Assembly (NCBI RefSeq): GCF_004745955.1
Contig: NZ_SRLD01000018.1
Coordinates: 36,842-100,841 of the forward strand
Source of the DNA: Hymenobacter elongatus
GTDB lineage: Bacteria > Bacteroidota > Bacteroidia > Cytophagales > Hymenobacteraceae
Reading direction: 5' to 3'
DNA: 64,000 nucleotides
Shown: positions 8,183-17,000 of the stretch, one piece after another
How positions within the stretch are numbered: the first letter of the stretch is position 1
Layout of the letters: the number at the start of each line of letters is the position of its first letter
The notes under the pieces: generated by a model
Databases searched by the model: none
Seen by the model: the letters and a program-made list of their open reading frames with translations, nothing else
What the model was told of the DNA's origin: nothing
Position numbers and translations under genes: made by a program

Positions 8183-10741
8183 ATGGAAGATTCCCCTAAA
8201 ACCGACCCTACCAAAGCTGGCAAGGACCAGGAGCAGAAAGCTGAGAATGCGCCTAAAAGCGGCGAGCGGCCCGACCAGGGCAAAGCTCCCGCGCCCGACC
8301 ACTACCGAGCGGAGCCCCAAACCAAGCACGAGCAGCACCACATTACGGCCCCCGATACGGTCAATGCCAAATACCTAAACCCGGTGCTGGCCCAGCCACC
8401 GGAAGCCCTGACTGGCCTCCGGCTGGAAGGCCAGCAGAGAGTAGCCGCCGGCGTTACAGCAGTCCTCAAGTCGATGCAGTTCAGCTGGGCCGAAGGCGGC
8501 GTGGGTAGGGGTACCAAAGCTTTGCTGGGCCTCAACCAAAAAGACGGTTTCGACTGCTCCAGCTGCGCCTGGCCCGACCCCGACGAGCACCGTTCGGTAG
8601 CCGAGTTCTGCGAAAATGGCGCTAAGGCCACTGCCTCCGATGCCGACGACAAAGCTGCGGGCCCGGAGTTTTTTGCCCGCCACAGCTTGGCCGAGCTTTC
8701 GCGCATGACCGACCGCGACCAGAATAACGCCGGCCGCCTGACGCACCCTATGGTGAAGCGCCCCGGCGACAACCACTACTCGCCTATCGCCTGGCCCGCC
8801 GCCTTCCAGATTATTGCCGACGAGCTGAACGCCTGCGACTCGCCCGACGAGGCCGTGTTCTACACATCGGGCAAGGTGCCCAATGAGCCGGCTTTCCTGT
8901 TTCAGCTGTTTGTGCGGCAGTTTGGCACCAACAACCTGCCCGACTGTTCCAACATGTGCCACGAGAGCAGCGGCTCGGGGCTGAGCCCAACGCTGGGCCT
9001 GGGCAAGGGCTCGGTCACGCTTAATGACATTCATGAGGCCGAGGTTATCTTGGTCATTGGCCAGAACCCCGGCACCAACCACCCGCGCATGCTGTCGGCT
9101 TTGCAAAAGGCCAAGCGCAACGGAGCCAAGATTATCAGCGTGAACCCGCTGATTGAAGCTGGTCTCAACCACTTCAAGAACCCCCAGGATTTCATGAACC
9201 CGCTACGCGCTTTGGGTGCGCTGATGGGTGACGGCACCCAGATTACTGACCTGTTTCTGCAGGTGCGCGTGGATGGCGACATGGCCCTGCTGCGCGGCAT
9301 CATGAAGCACCTCTTTGAGGCTGAAGACCGGAACCCCGGCAAGGTAGTAGACCGGGCTTTCGTGGCAGAGTATACCACTGGCTTTGAGTCGTTCGAGCAG
9401 AACATTCGCACTACTTCCTGGGAAGATATCGAGACGATAAGCGGCATTTCGCGGGCTCAATTGCTGGAAGCGGCTAATATGCTGGCGACGAAGCAGAAGA
9501 TCATCACCTGCTGGGCAATGGGCGTTACGCAGCAGCGCCAGGGCGTGCAAACGGTGCAGGAAATCGTGAACCTGCAGCTCATGAAGGGCGCTATCGGCAA
9601 GCCGGGCGCGGGCACCTGCCCGGTGCGCGGCCACTCCAACGTGCAGGGCGACCGGACGATGGGCATTTGGGAGCGGGTGCCGAAAGGCTTCCGCGAAGCG
9701 CTGGAGAAGGAGTTTCACTTCACCACGCCGACCGAGGATGGCTACGACGTAGTGGAAGCCATCAAGGCTATGCATCTGGGCAAAACCAAGGTGTACTTTG
9801 GCCTGGGCGGCAACCTGCTGGCGGCTGGCCCGGACACCGAAATCATTGCCGACGGCATGCGCAAGCAGAATCTGACCGTGTACGTGGGCACGAAGCTCAA
9901 CCGCGGCCACCTCGTGACGGGCAAAACCAGCCTGCTGTTACCGTGCTTTACGCACGTCGATATTGATATGCAGAAATCGGGACAGCAGATGACTTCCTGC
10001 GAAAACTCGATGGGAGTTGTGAGCCAGAACAAAGGAATTTTGGTGCCGCTGGAGGGCGAGATGCTCAGTGAGGTAGCCATTATCTGCGGCATGGCCATTG
10101 CCACGCTCGGCGACCGGACCAAGACGGACTGGGTAGCTATGACGGAGAACTACGACGTCATTCGCGACCATATCTCGCGCGTAATTCCGGGTTTTGAGAA
10201 GTTCAACGAGAAGCTGCGGCGGCCCGGTGGCTTCTACCTACCCAATGGCCCCCGGGAGCGGAAATTCACTACGCCCAACGGCAAGGCGAACTTCACGACG
10301 ACCACCCTCGACAACTACACCATTGAGCCCGACCAGCTGATTATGATGACGGTGCGCAGTCATGACCAGTTCAACACGACCATCTACGAGTACAACGACC
10401 GGTATCGGGGTATTCAGGGCGAGCGGCGCGTGCTGTTCATGAACGTGCAGGACATGGCCACCCGCGGCATCAAGGCCAAGGATTTGATTGATATCACCAG
10501 TCATTTCGAAGGCCAGGAGCGCACGGTGGAGAAATTCGTGGCCGTGCCGTATGACATCCCGAAAGGCAACGTGTCGGCGTATTTCCCCGAGGCCAACCCG
10601 CTGGTGCCCATCACCAGCGTAGCCAAAGTAAGCAACACGCCGACGTCGAAGTATGTGGTGGTAACGGTGGTGCCTACCCGGGCCGTCGATAGCACCAAGG
10701 AATACCTGGAAGCCCGTGTGGCGGCGCAGGAAACGGCCTAG
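8183..10741 (+). CDS. FdhF/YdeP-family molybdopterin oxidoreductase
   Basis: Large molybdopterin-binding oxidoreductase of about 852 residues, related to formate dehydrogenase alpha subunits and E. coli YdeP. The ATG at 8183 (MEDSPKTDPT) is preferred over one 23 codons upstream. It has an unusually long charged N-terminus, then the YdeP-type DCSSCAWPDP motif (Cys125, Cys128). The active-site region reads DCSNMCHESSG, with Cys259 as likely Mo ligand. GQNPGTNHPR and a C-terminal molydopterin-dinucleotide-binding domain follow. The usual N-terminal 4-cysteine ferredoxin-like motif of FdhF is not evident. No signal peptide or Tat motif, so it is cytoplasmic. The substrate is unknown; formate is possible but YdeP relatives are uncharacterised enzymatically. 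Confidence 0.88.
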   Translation: MEDSPKTDPTKAGKDQEQKAENAPKSGERPDQGKAPAPDHYRAEPQTKHEQHHITAPDTVNAKYLNPVLAQPPEALTGLRLEGQQRVAAGVTAVLKSMQFSWAEGGVGRGTKALLGLNQKDGFDCSSCAWPDPDEHRSVAEFCENGAKATASDADDKAAGPEFFARHSLAELSRMTDRDQNNAGRLTHPMVKRPGDNHYSPIAWPAAFQIIADELNACDSPDEAVFYTSGKVPNEPAFLFQLFVRQFGTNNLPDCSNMCHESSGSGLSPTLGLGKGSVTLNDIHEAEVILVIGQNPGTNHPRMLSALQKAKRNGAKIISVNPLIEAGLNHFKNPQDFMNPLRALGALMGDGTQITDLFLQVRVDGDMALLRGIMKHLFEAEDRNPGKVVDRAFVAEYTTGFESFEQNIRTTSWEDIETISGISRAQLLEAANMLATKQKIITCWAMGVTQQRQGVQTVQEIVNLQLMKGAIGKPGAGTCPVRGHSNVQGDRTMGIWERVPKGFREALEKEFHFTTPTEDGYDVVEAIKAMHLGKTKVYFGLGGNLLAAGPDTEIIADGMRKQNLTVYVGTKLNRGHLVTGKTSLLLPCFTHVDIDMQKSGQQMTSCENSMGVVSQNKGILVPLEGEMLSEVAIICGMAIATLGDRTKTDWVAMTENYDVIRDHISRVIPGFEKFNEKLRRPGGFYLPNGPRERKFTTPNGKANFTTTTLDNYTIEPDQLIMMTVRSHDQFNTTIYEYNDRYRGIQGERRVLFMNVQDMATRGIKAKDLIDITSHFEGQERTVEKFVAVPYDIPKGNVSAYFPEANPLVPITSVAKVSNTPTSKYVVVTVVPTRAVDSTKEYLEARVAAQETA

Positions 10742-10771
10742 GCTGTCCTGCACCGGCTTCACCAAGCAACG

Positions 10772-10803
10772 AGCCCCGGCGCACCAATGCGCCGGGGCTT
10801 TCT
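10772..10803 (+). terminator. Rho-independent terminator
   Basis: Perfect 12-bp stem AGCCCCGGCGCA / TGCGCCGGGGCT with a 4-nt loop and a short T run, 30 bp after the molybdoenzyme stop codon. Confidence 0.85.
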
Positions 10804-10916
10804 GTTGCTAGCCACTTAGTGGTCGGGCTGGCCCGGCGTAGGGCTTTTATACCGATGCGCTGCCACCCAACTCCCATTCTCTTCGTATTCTTGTTGCCTT
10901 CTTCACCTGCCTGCTT

Positions 10917-11474
10917 ATGTCCACCGATTCCGAAATATCCATCTTCACCCACCACTTCGGCCGCCCTAACCCAGCCGTGCCGCCGGGCGACTTTTTCACC
11001 GACAAGTTCGACAAGAGCCTGTGGCGCATGATGTACGACGAGGTGGGCGCGGGCTGGTACCGCAACGGCTTTCTGTACCTGTTTGGCACCGAGCTGCCGC
11101 TGCTGAACCTGGCCCTGGCAGCGTGGGCGCACATTCTGGAAGCCGAGGTAGAGCGCACCGTTATCGGGCGCAATGCCTACGGCATGCTGCTGGTGGCCGA
11201 GAGCACCACCGAGGAAGGCACCGATGCGCCCATTGGCCTACTCGACCCGGCGGCGGGCACCTACACGAAGTTCGAAGGGCTGGATTTTGCCGGTCTGCTC
11301 AGCGACTGGCTCCCGGAAGACCGCCTGCCCGGCTTCCTCGACCAGGCTGCCTACGACGCCTTCCGGCAGAGCGACGGACAGCTGCTGGCCCACGAGGTGC
11401 TGGCCGCCGGCCCGGCCCCCGAAGACGCGCTGACGTACCACCAGCGCATGGCCGCGCAGCATGCGGGCCGCTGA
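10917..11474 (+). CDS. Possible GAD-like/DUF1851 (immunity-type) protein
   Basis: Cytoplasmic protein of 185 residues. The N-terminal third (FGRPNPAVP, then WRMMYDEVGAGWYRNGFLYL) resembles the GAD-like fold. The rest (AYGMLLVAES..., GLLDPAAGTYTKFEGLDF) resembles DUF1851, the pair found in the type VI effector immunity protein Tdi1. No toxin gene or secretion gene is adjacent, so any immunity role is speculative; SMI1/KNR4-like proteins are an alternative. It is a single gene between two strong terminator hairpins. Confidence 0.5.
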   Translation: MSTDSEISIFTHHFGRPNPAVPPGDFFTDKFDKSLWRMMYDEVGAGWYRNGFLYLFGTELPLLNLALAAWAHILEAEVERTVIGRNAYGMLLVAESTTEEGTDAPIGLLDPAAGTYTKFEGLDFAGLLSDWLPEDRLPGFLDQAAYDAFRQSDGQLLAHEVLAAGPAPEDALTYHQRMAAQHAGR

Positions 11475-11529
11475 ACTGCCAGCCCCAGCGGGTCGGCAGT
11501 TCGGTAGAAAAACCGATCCTGAAAAACTC

Positions 11530-11589
11530 AAAAGCCCCAGCGGGGCGGCACCTTCATTCAACGATTGGTGCCAACCCGCTGGGGCTTTT
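11530..11589. terminator. Bidirectional terminator
   Basis: Arms AAAAGCCCCAGCGGG (11530-11544) and CCCGCTGGGGCTTTT (11575-11589) are perfect complements with A and T tails on the two sides, between the convergent genes ending at 11474 and 11613. A shorter related copy (CCAGCCCCAGCGGG) starts near 11480. Confidence 0.85.
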
Positions 11590-11612
11590 CGCTTACTTGC
11601 TGCCTACTGGGC

Positions 11613-14063
11613 CTAGAAAGGATAGCCGATGGCAATATTCAGGCGGGGGGCGGGTTCTATGGCGTCGGCCAGCTTGATGCCGTTCGTGTCGAAGACTTCG
11701 CCGGTGGCGTAGGGGTAGCGCAACGGGTAGGCCAGATCGAAGCGGATGACGAAGAACTGCACGTCGATGCGGATGCCCGCGCCGGCGCCCACGGCCAGCT
11801 GCTTCATGAAGCTTTTGGGGTCGAACTGGCCGCCGGGGCGCTTATCGTCGGGGTTCACCAGCCAGATATTGCCCGCATCTACAAACAGCGCCCCTTTCAC
11901 GTAGGGAAACAGATCCTGGCGGTATTCGGCATTGGCTTCCAGACGCACGTCGCCCACCTGGTCGTAGAACTGTGTGGAGGTTTCGCGGGAAGTAATGGGG
12001 CGGTAAGTGCCCGGCCCGAGGCCCCGGGCGGCAAAGGCCCGCACGCTGTTTGGCCCCCCGATACCGTACTGTTTCAGGTAGGGCAGCACCGTGGAATTGA
12101 GGTACGGGATGCCGGCCCCGATGAGCACGCGGGTGGCAACCTTGTTGCCGCTGGTACGGTCGGGCGAGATGCGGAAGTAGTTGCGAAACTCCAGATCGAC
12201 CTTGGTGTACTGCGAAAACTCCTGCTTGAAAAGCGTATAGGCCTGGCTGTTATCGGCCGGGTTGGTCACCTTCTCGCGGCCTGCCAGGTTGCTGACCAGG
12301 TAGGCCAGGTTGCCTGAGCCTTCGAGGCCGCCGCTGAAATAAATCTGGTTGCGGCGCTGCTCCAGCGTCTGCTGATTATAGGTGTAGCGGTAGCTGCTGC
12401 CCAGAATAAACTGCTGGCGGAAGCTATTGGCCAGAAATGGCCGGTCAATAAGCAGCTGTTTGAACTCGGGGCTGGTGGTGCCCAGCCGGATGTATTGCAG
12501 ATCAATCGGGCGTAGCTCCTGCTCGTTGGTGAGCTTGGTTTTCCAGGTGTAGCCGTAGTTCAGAGTCACCACATCTTCCTGAAAAGCCCCCACCCGCTGC
12601 ACGTAGCGGTAGCCGGCCCCAAAGCTGGTGCGGGGCTGGAAGTCGGAGTTGCGCAGCCGGATATCGAACAACGGCGTAAGCAGGCGCGGCACCAGCAGCT
12701 GGGCATCCACGCCGACTTCGTAGCTGGTGATGCCGATGGTATTGGTGTTGGCCAGGGTCTGATTTTCGAAATTGCCCGTCAGGTTGATGAGCAGCTGCTC
12801 GGCCCCACGCAAGGCCGAGCGGTTGCGGTACTGCACCTGGAAGCCCGGCCCCACAAAGCCGTTGGACTTACTCACCAGCAGCACTTCGGCCCGCAACGAC
12901 TGCTTGGGCACCTGGGTCATCCGGATAAAGGAGTTCAGGAAGCCGTAGCCGGCCGAATCGGCCTTGGCGCGGGCGGGCCGGAAGCGCATATCCACGAACT
13001 TGAACGTGCCCAGGCTCATCAGACGGCTCAGCGTCTGGTCGGAGCGGCGGCGGCGGTACACGCTGTCGGGATACAGGAAGGTGGCGTTGGTAATGGCGCT
13101 GGCCTTGAACACCTTCTCGTCGGGGTAATAGCGGTATTTCCCGTAGATGATGGGCCGCTGGTTCTGGGTGGTATCCGAGAGGTTGTAGCTGGTGTTCAGC
13201 GTCACGTTGTTCAGGATGTAGGGCTTGGCCGCGCGGGGCGGAATCGTGCCTTTCACCTTCAGAAACACGTTCACCTGGTTGTCCAGCGTGCTATCGACCT
13301 GGAACAGAATATAGTCGGGCGTGAAATAGTAGTAACCCTGGTTTTTGAGCACGCCGTCGATGCGGGCCCGCTCATTGATGAAGGTTTGCAGGCTGTACGG
13401 GTCGCCCACTTTCAGCAGCGAAGCCGACTCGGTGGCCCGGATGGCGCGGTCAATCAGCGTGTCGCGCTCCGGGAAGTGAATCTCCTTGATGGTATAGGGC
13501 TTGCCGACGTTGGCCGTGTAATCGACCTGGGCGGTAGCGCCTTTCACCGCCACTTTGCTGCTCACGGTGGGCTTGAAATAGCCGTTGTTGTTGAGGCGGT
13601 TCACCATCAGGCCCTTCACCGTCTGGGTATCGGCTTGGCTCAGCAGCACGGGTTTTTCGCCGTACTTATTGGCCAGCCACTTGCCCAAACCCTTGGTTTT
13701 GCCCTCGCCCATGTGCCAGAAATACAGCTTGGGCCGCAGCCCCAGAATGGAGGCGTTGGGCTTGGGAGCAATAACGGCCGTCAGCTCCGTGGTCAGCGCG
13801 GCCTCATTGGGAATCGGGCTGTCCGACTGCACTTTCACCGCGCCGCCGGTATAGAGCTTCGCGCCTTCGGGAATGAATTTCGTGCCCGAGCAGCCGCTGG
13901 CCAGCAGCCCGGCTACCACGGCCAGCAGGCGCACCCCACCCCCGGCCCCTCCCCACAGGAGAGGGGTGCCAAGCGAAGCTGACGACTGACACTCCTCTCC
14001 TGTGGAGAGGGGCCGGGGGTGGGGTTGCGCACGGGAGAAGAAGGACAAGAACATTGAGCTCAA
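11613..14063 (-). CDS. tamL: TamL-type BamA-family outer-membrane lipoprotein
   Basis: Outer-membrane beta-barrel protein of the BamA/TamA superfamily, 816 residues. A lipobox (LLASGCSG) near residue 58, instead of a plain signal sequence, matches TamL, the lipoprotein form of TamA paired with TamB in Bacteroidota. POTRA-like repeats follow (~70-370), then a C-terminal barrel with the characteristic GPNSVRAFAARGLGPG stretch. It starts 15 bp after tamB on the same strand, so the two form an operon. The signal peptide coding region carries an inserted hairpin repeat (13929-14030) adding a PHPRPLSTGEE-type stretch between the n-region and the hydrophobic core. A GTG just after the insert could give a short signal peptide instead. 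Confidence 0.88.
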   Translation of the reverse strand: MSSMFLSFFSRAQPHPRPLSTGEECQSSASLGTPLLWGGAGGGVRLLAVVAGLLASGCSGTKFIPEGAKLYTGGAVKVQSDSPIPNEAALTTELTAVIAPKPNASILGLRPKLYFWHMGEGKTKGLGKWLANKYGEKPVLLSQADTQTVKGLMVNRLNNNGYFKPTVSSKVAVKGATAQVDYTANVGKPYTIKEIHFPERDTLIDRAIRATESASLLKVGDPYSLQTFINERARIDGVLKNQGYYYFTPDYILFQVDSTLDNQVNVFLKVKGTIPPRAAKPYILNNVTLNTSYNLSDTTQNQRPIIYGKYRYYPDEKVFKASAITNATFLYPDSVYRRRRSDQTLSRLMSLGTFKFVDMRFRPARAKADSAGYGFLNSFIRMTQVPKQSLRAEVLLVSKSNGFVGPGFQVQYRNRSALRGAEQLLINLTGNFENQTLANTNTIGITSYEVGVDAQLLVPRLLTPLFDIRLRNSDFQPRTSFGAGYRYVQRVGAFQEDVVTLNYGYTWKTKLTNEQELRPIDLQYIRLGTTSPEFKQLLIDRPFLANSFRQQFILGSSYRYTYNQQTLEQRRNQIYFSGGLEGSGNLAYLVSNLAGREKVTNPADNSQAYTLFKQEFSQYTKVDLEFRNYFRISPDRTSGNKVATRVLIGAGIPYLNSTVLPYLKQYGIGGPNSVRAFAARGLGPGTYRPITSRETSTQFYDQVGDVRLEANAEYRQDLFPYVKGALFVDAGNIWLVNPDDKRPGGQFDPKSFMKQLAVGAGAGIRIDVQFFVIRFDLAYPLRYPYATGEVFDTNGIKLADAIEPAPRLNIAIGYPF
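13929..14030. repeat. Hairpin repeat inside the tamL signal-peptide region
   Basis: Arms of about 36 nt (13929-13964 and 13994-14030) pair with one or two differences around a 29-nt loop. The core GGCCGGGGGTGGGG and CTCTCCTGTGGAGAGG strings are typical of widespread REP-like repeats. The whole hairpin spans 102 bp without stops in the tamL frame. GCGCAC occurs at both boundaries (13929-13934 and 14027-14032). Confidence 0.8.
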
Positions 14064-14078
14064 TAGAAAACGAAAAAA

Positions 14079-17000
14079 CTAGCGGCTGGTGGTGGGTTTC
14101 GGCTGCGCCCGCACCGAGTCGCGGCGCGTGACGGCACCGGGCGTCTGGGTCGAGTCGGGGGCGGCCTTTTTCTCCTGGCGGCGCTGGCGGCGCTCCTGCT
14201 TCACTTCCTCCTTCACCACGTCGTCGATGCCCTTGAACAGGTCGGCCAGGTCGCGGTAGTCGCGCTGGAAGATGAGCGACGCGCCGGTACGCACAAACTG
14301 CCCGTCGATGTCGCCGTAGGCGTTGTTGCGGAAGGCCCGCAGGCGGATGCGGCCATTGGCCAGCACGTTGTACTCCACGCTCACGTCGCCGGCAAAGCTG
14401 CTCACGCCGCCGCTGTTCTGGCCAGTTGAGGCCTGGTTGCCGCCGCCCAACGGTACGTCGGTACCGAGACGCACGGTGAGGCGATTGTTGAGCAGCTGGC
14501 GGCGCACGGCTACGTTCAGGTCGGTGCGGGTTTTCTCGGCCCCCGAGGAGTAGTCGGCATAGGAATTCACGCCCAGCTCCACGCCCAGGTTGGAAAGGTA
14601 GCTACCGGTCAGGTTATTTAGCTGCTGGGTCAGCACCTGGCTGGCCGAGCCGCGCAGCTGGTCGGCCACGATGTTGCCGCCGCTCGACTTAAACGGATCC
14701 TGCGACATAAACCGGCTGAGCACCAGCAGCGAGAATACCTGCTTGTTCAGCTCCGAGGTTTCGCTGGGCTGGCGCAGTTGGGCCAGGCGCGTTTCGATGG
14801 GGCCGCGCAGCTCACTGCGGGCACTTTCGGGCAGCTTGATATCGAAGCCGATAAGGGGCTTGAGCAGCTCGCCGGTCACGTTCAGGTACACCTGGAAGGG
14901 CAGTTGGTTGCGGCCCACGGCCTGCAGGGTTTCGTCGGCCAGGCCCTGGGCGGCCAGCAATTCGGCCGGCGGCGCTTTCACGTTATAAATAGCCGACACG
15001 TTTAGCTGGGCATTATACGGGTCGCCGGTCCAGGAAATGGTGCTGCCGGGGGCAATGGCGAAGTCGCGGGAAGCTAGGTCGTAGAGCGACATGGCGTATT
15101 TGCCCTCCGTCACATCGAGGCGGCCGTTGAGCGTGATAGTGCCGCTGGGGTCAATGGCCGTGCGCAGCGTGCCGTTGGCCCGCACTTTCAGGTTGTCGCC
15201 GCTGGCTTGGTCGATGATGATGGTGAAGGGCGTGTTGTCGTTCACCGTCACGGTGGCCGTGATGTCGTAGCCGGCGGCGGTTTTCACCGAATCCAGCGCC
15301 AATCGGCGGGAAAGCATGGTGTCGAGCGGGGCGCTTTTGTCGATAAACTGCACGATACCGTCGCTGCTTACCTTACCGGCTTCGTCGTTGGGCACGGCCA
15401 CTTTCAGGTCGGAGCCTTCGGCCACCACGGCGCGGGTGCGCACCACGGGCAGGTTCATATTGCCGGTAATGCGCGTATCCGAATCGACCACCAGCTTGCC
15501 CCAGAACAGCGGATTATCCTGCCGGGAACTTTGCACGGCCAGAAACTTGTCGGTCGTCACGTTCAGGTCGAAGCGGTAGTCATCCACGTAGTTGCGGGTG
15601 TACACCGTGCCCGTGGCCACGGCCTTGTTGCCCACCGAATCGACCACCGTGAAGTTGTCGAAGGTGAGGCCCTGCGGTCCGAAGTTCACCGTCTGGCTCG
15701 GCACGCGGTAGGGCGCACCCAGCTGGCTCACAGTAAAGCCCGCGTCAGCGGTAGTCGTAATAGCGCCCTGAATCAGCGGCTGGCTCACGTTGCCGGTCAC
15801 GTTCAGGGTGCCGGTCAGGCCGCCCGTCGATTCGCGCAGCTGGCCGGCCGAGAAGGCCTCGGCAGTTTTGATATCGAGGCGGTTCACCGTTACCACAAAC
15901 TGAATCGGGTCGGGCGGCGTGGCCAGGTAGTAGCCCACGGCCCGCACGTCAGCACCCGAGGCGTTGGTCAGGCGGGCATCCACGTTGTAGCGGTTGGCGG
16001 TGGGGTTGGTGGCTTTCAGCGTCACATCACCCAGCAACGACTTATTGTAGGCAAAGCTGGTCAGGGCCAGATCAGCGGTAAATGCTTGTTTGGGCTTGCC
16101 GATGCTGAAGGCCACGGCCTGCCCATTGAGCGTGCCCGCCACCATCGAGTCGGGCATGCCGCCGGCTTTGGCCAGGCCGTTCAGGTCGAAGTTGGTAATC
16201 GTGGCCTGCAACGGATACTGCGCACCGGGCAAGGTTTGCAAGGCCAGCACCTGGTTGCCCTGACTGAGCCGCACATTCTGGGCCAGAATAGCGCCGGTAG
16301 CCGTAGTGTAGCGCACCTCGTTGTTGGGCTCCACGGTCCATTTCTGGTTGTCCAGCACCAGGTTGGGCGCAAAGCTGAACGCATACGCAGCACCCTGGTT
16401 AATGACTTGCAGCACGCCCGCCACGTTCAGCTTCTGCACGCTGTCCGATTCGGCAATGCGCAGGTTGGTGCCAATCTTGTTATCGGCGATGCTGCCTACC
16501 AGGCTCGGATTCGGCAGCCGCAAGGTCGTATCCTGACTAGCCTGCCGCAGCCGCACCGCGTAGTCCAGCTTCTGGGCATCCGACGACACATTGAGCCGCA
16601 GTGAATCCAGGGTGTATACGTCGTAGCGAATCAGCGGAATGCGGCTGTTCAAGGTCAGATTAGCGGCGCGGCTGTCGTAGCTGCCGGCCAGCTTGAAGGG
16701 CGAAAGCTGCTTGAGGCCCGGCACCAGCTGGGTGGCAATCTTCGGGTCTTTCAGGTTGGCATCGAAGGTAAACTGACGATAGACGCTGGAAGGCGTGTAC
16801 TTCACCCCTGGCAAGTCGAAATACCGGTCGATGTGGCGCTGCAGCTCCAGAGCAATGTCGCCCAGGCGGGTATTGCCGCGCAGCGTAGCGTCCAGCACAT
16901 TGGAGGCAAAATCAACCTCGGTGCGGCCCGGCCGCTGCAAAATGCGGCCACTGAGCGAGTCGAGCGCAAACGGTTGATTGTCCTTTACAATTACGATGCG

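Noticed and set aside
8183..10741. Selenocysteine-type formate dehydrogenase
   Set aside because: The active-site position is an ordinary Cys codon (TGC at 8957), and no in-frame TGA is present.
15207..16604. Long plus-strand open frame (465 codons) inside tamB
   Set aside because: It is antisense to a well-supported TamB frame, has His/Gly/Val-rich shadow composition of GC-rich third positions and no recognisable domain.
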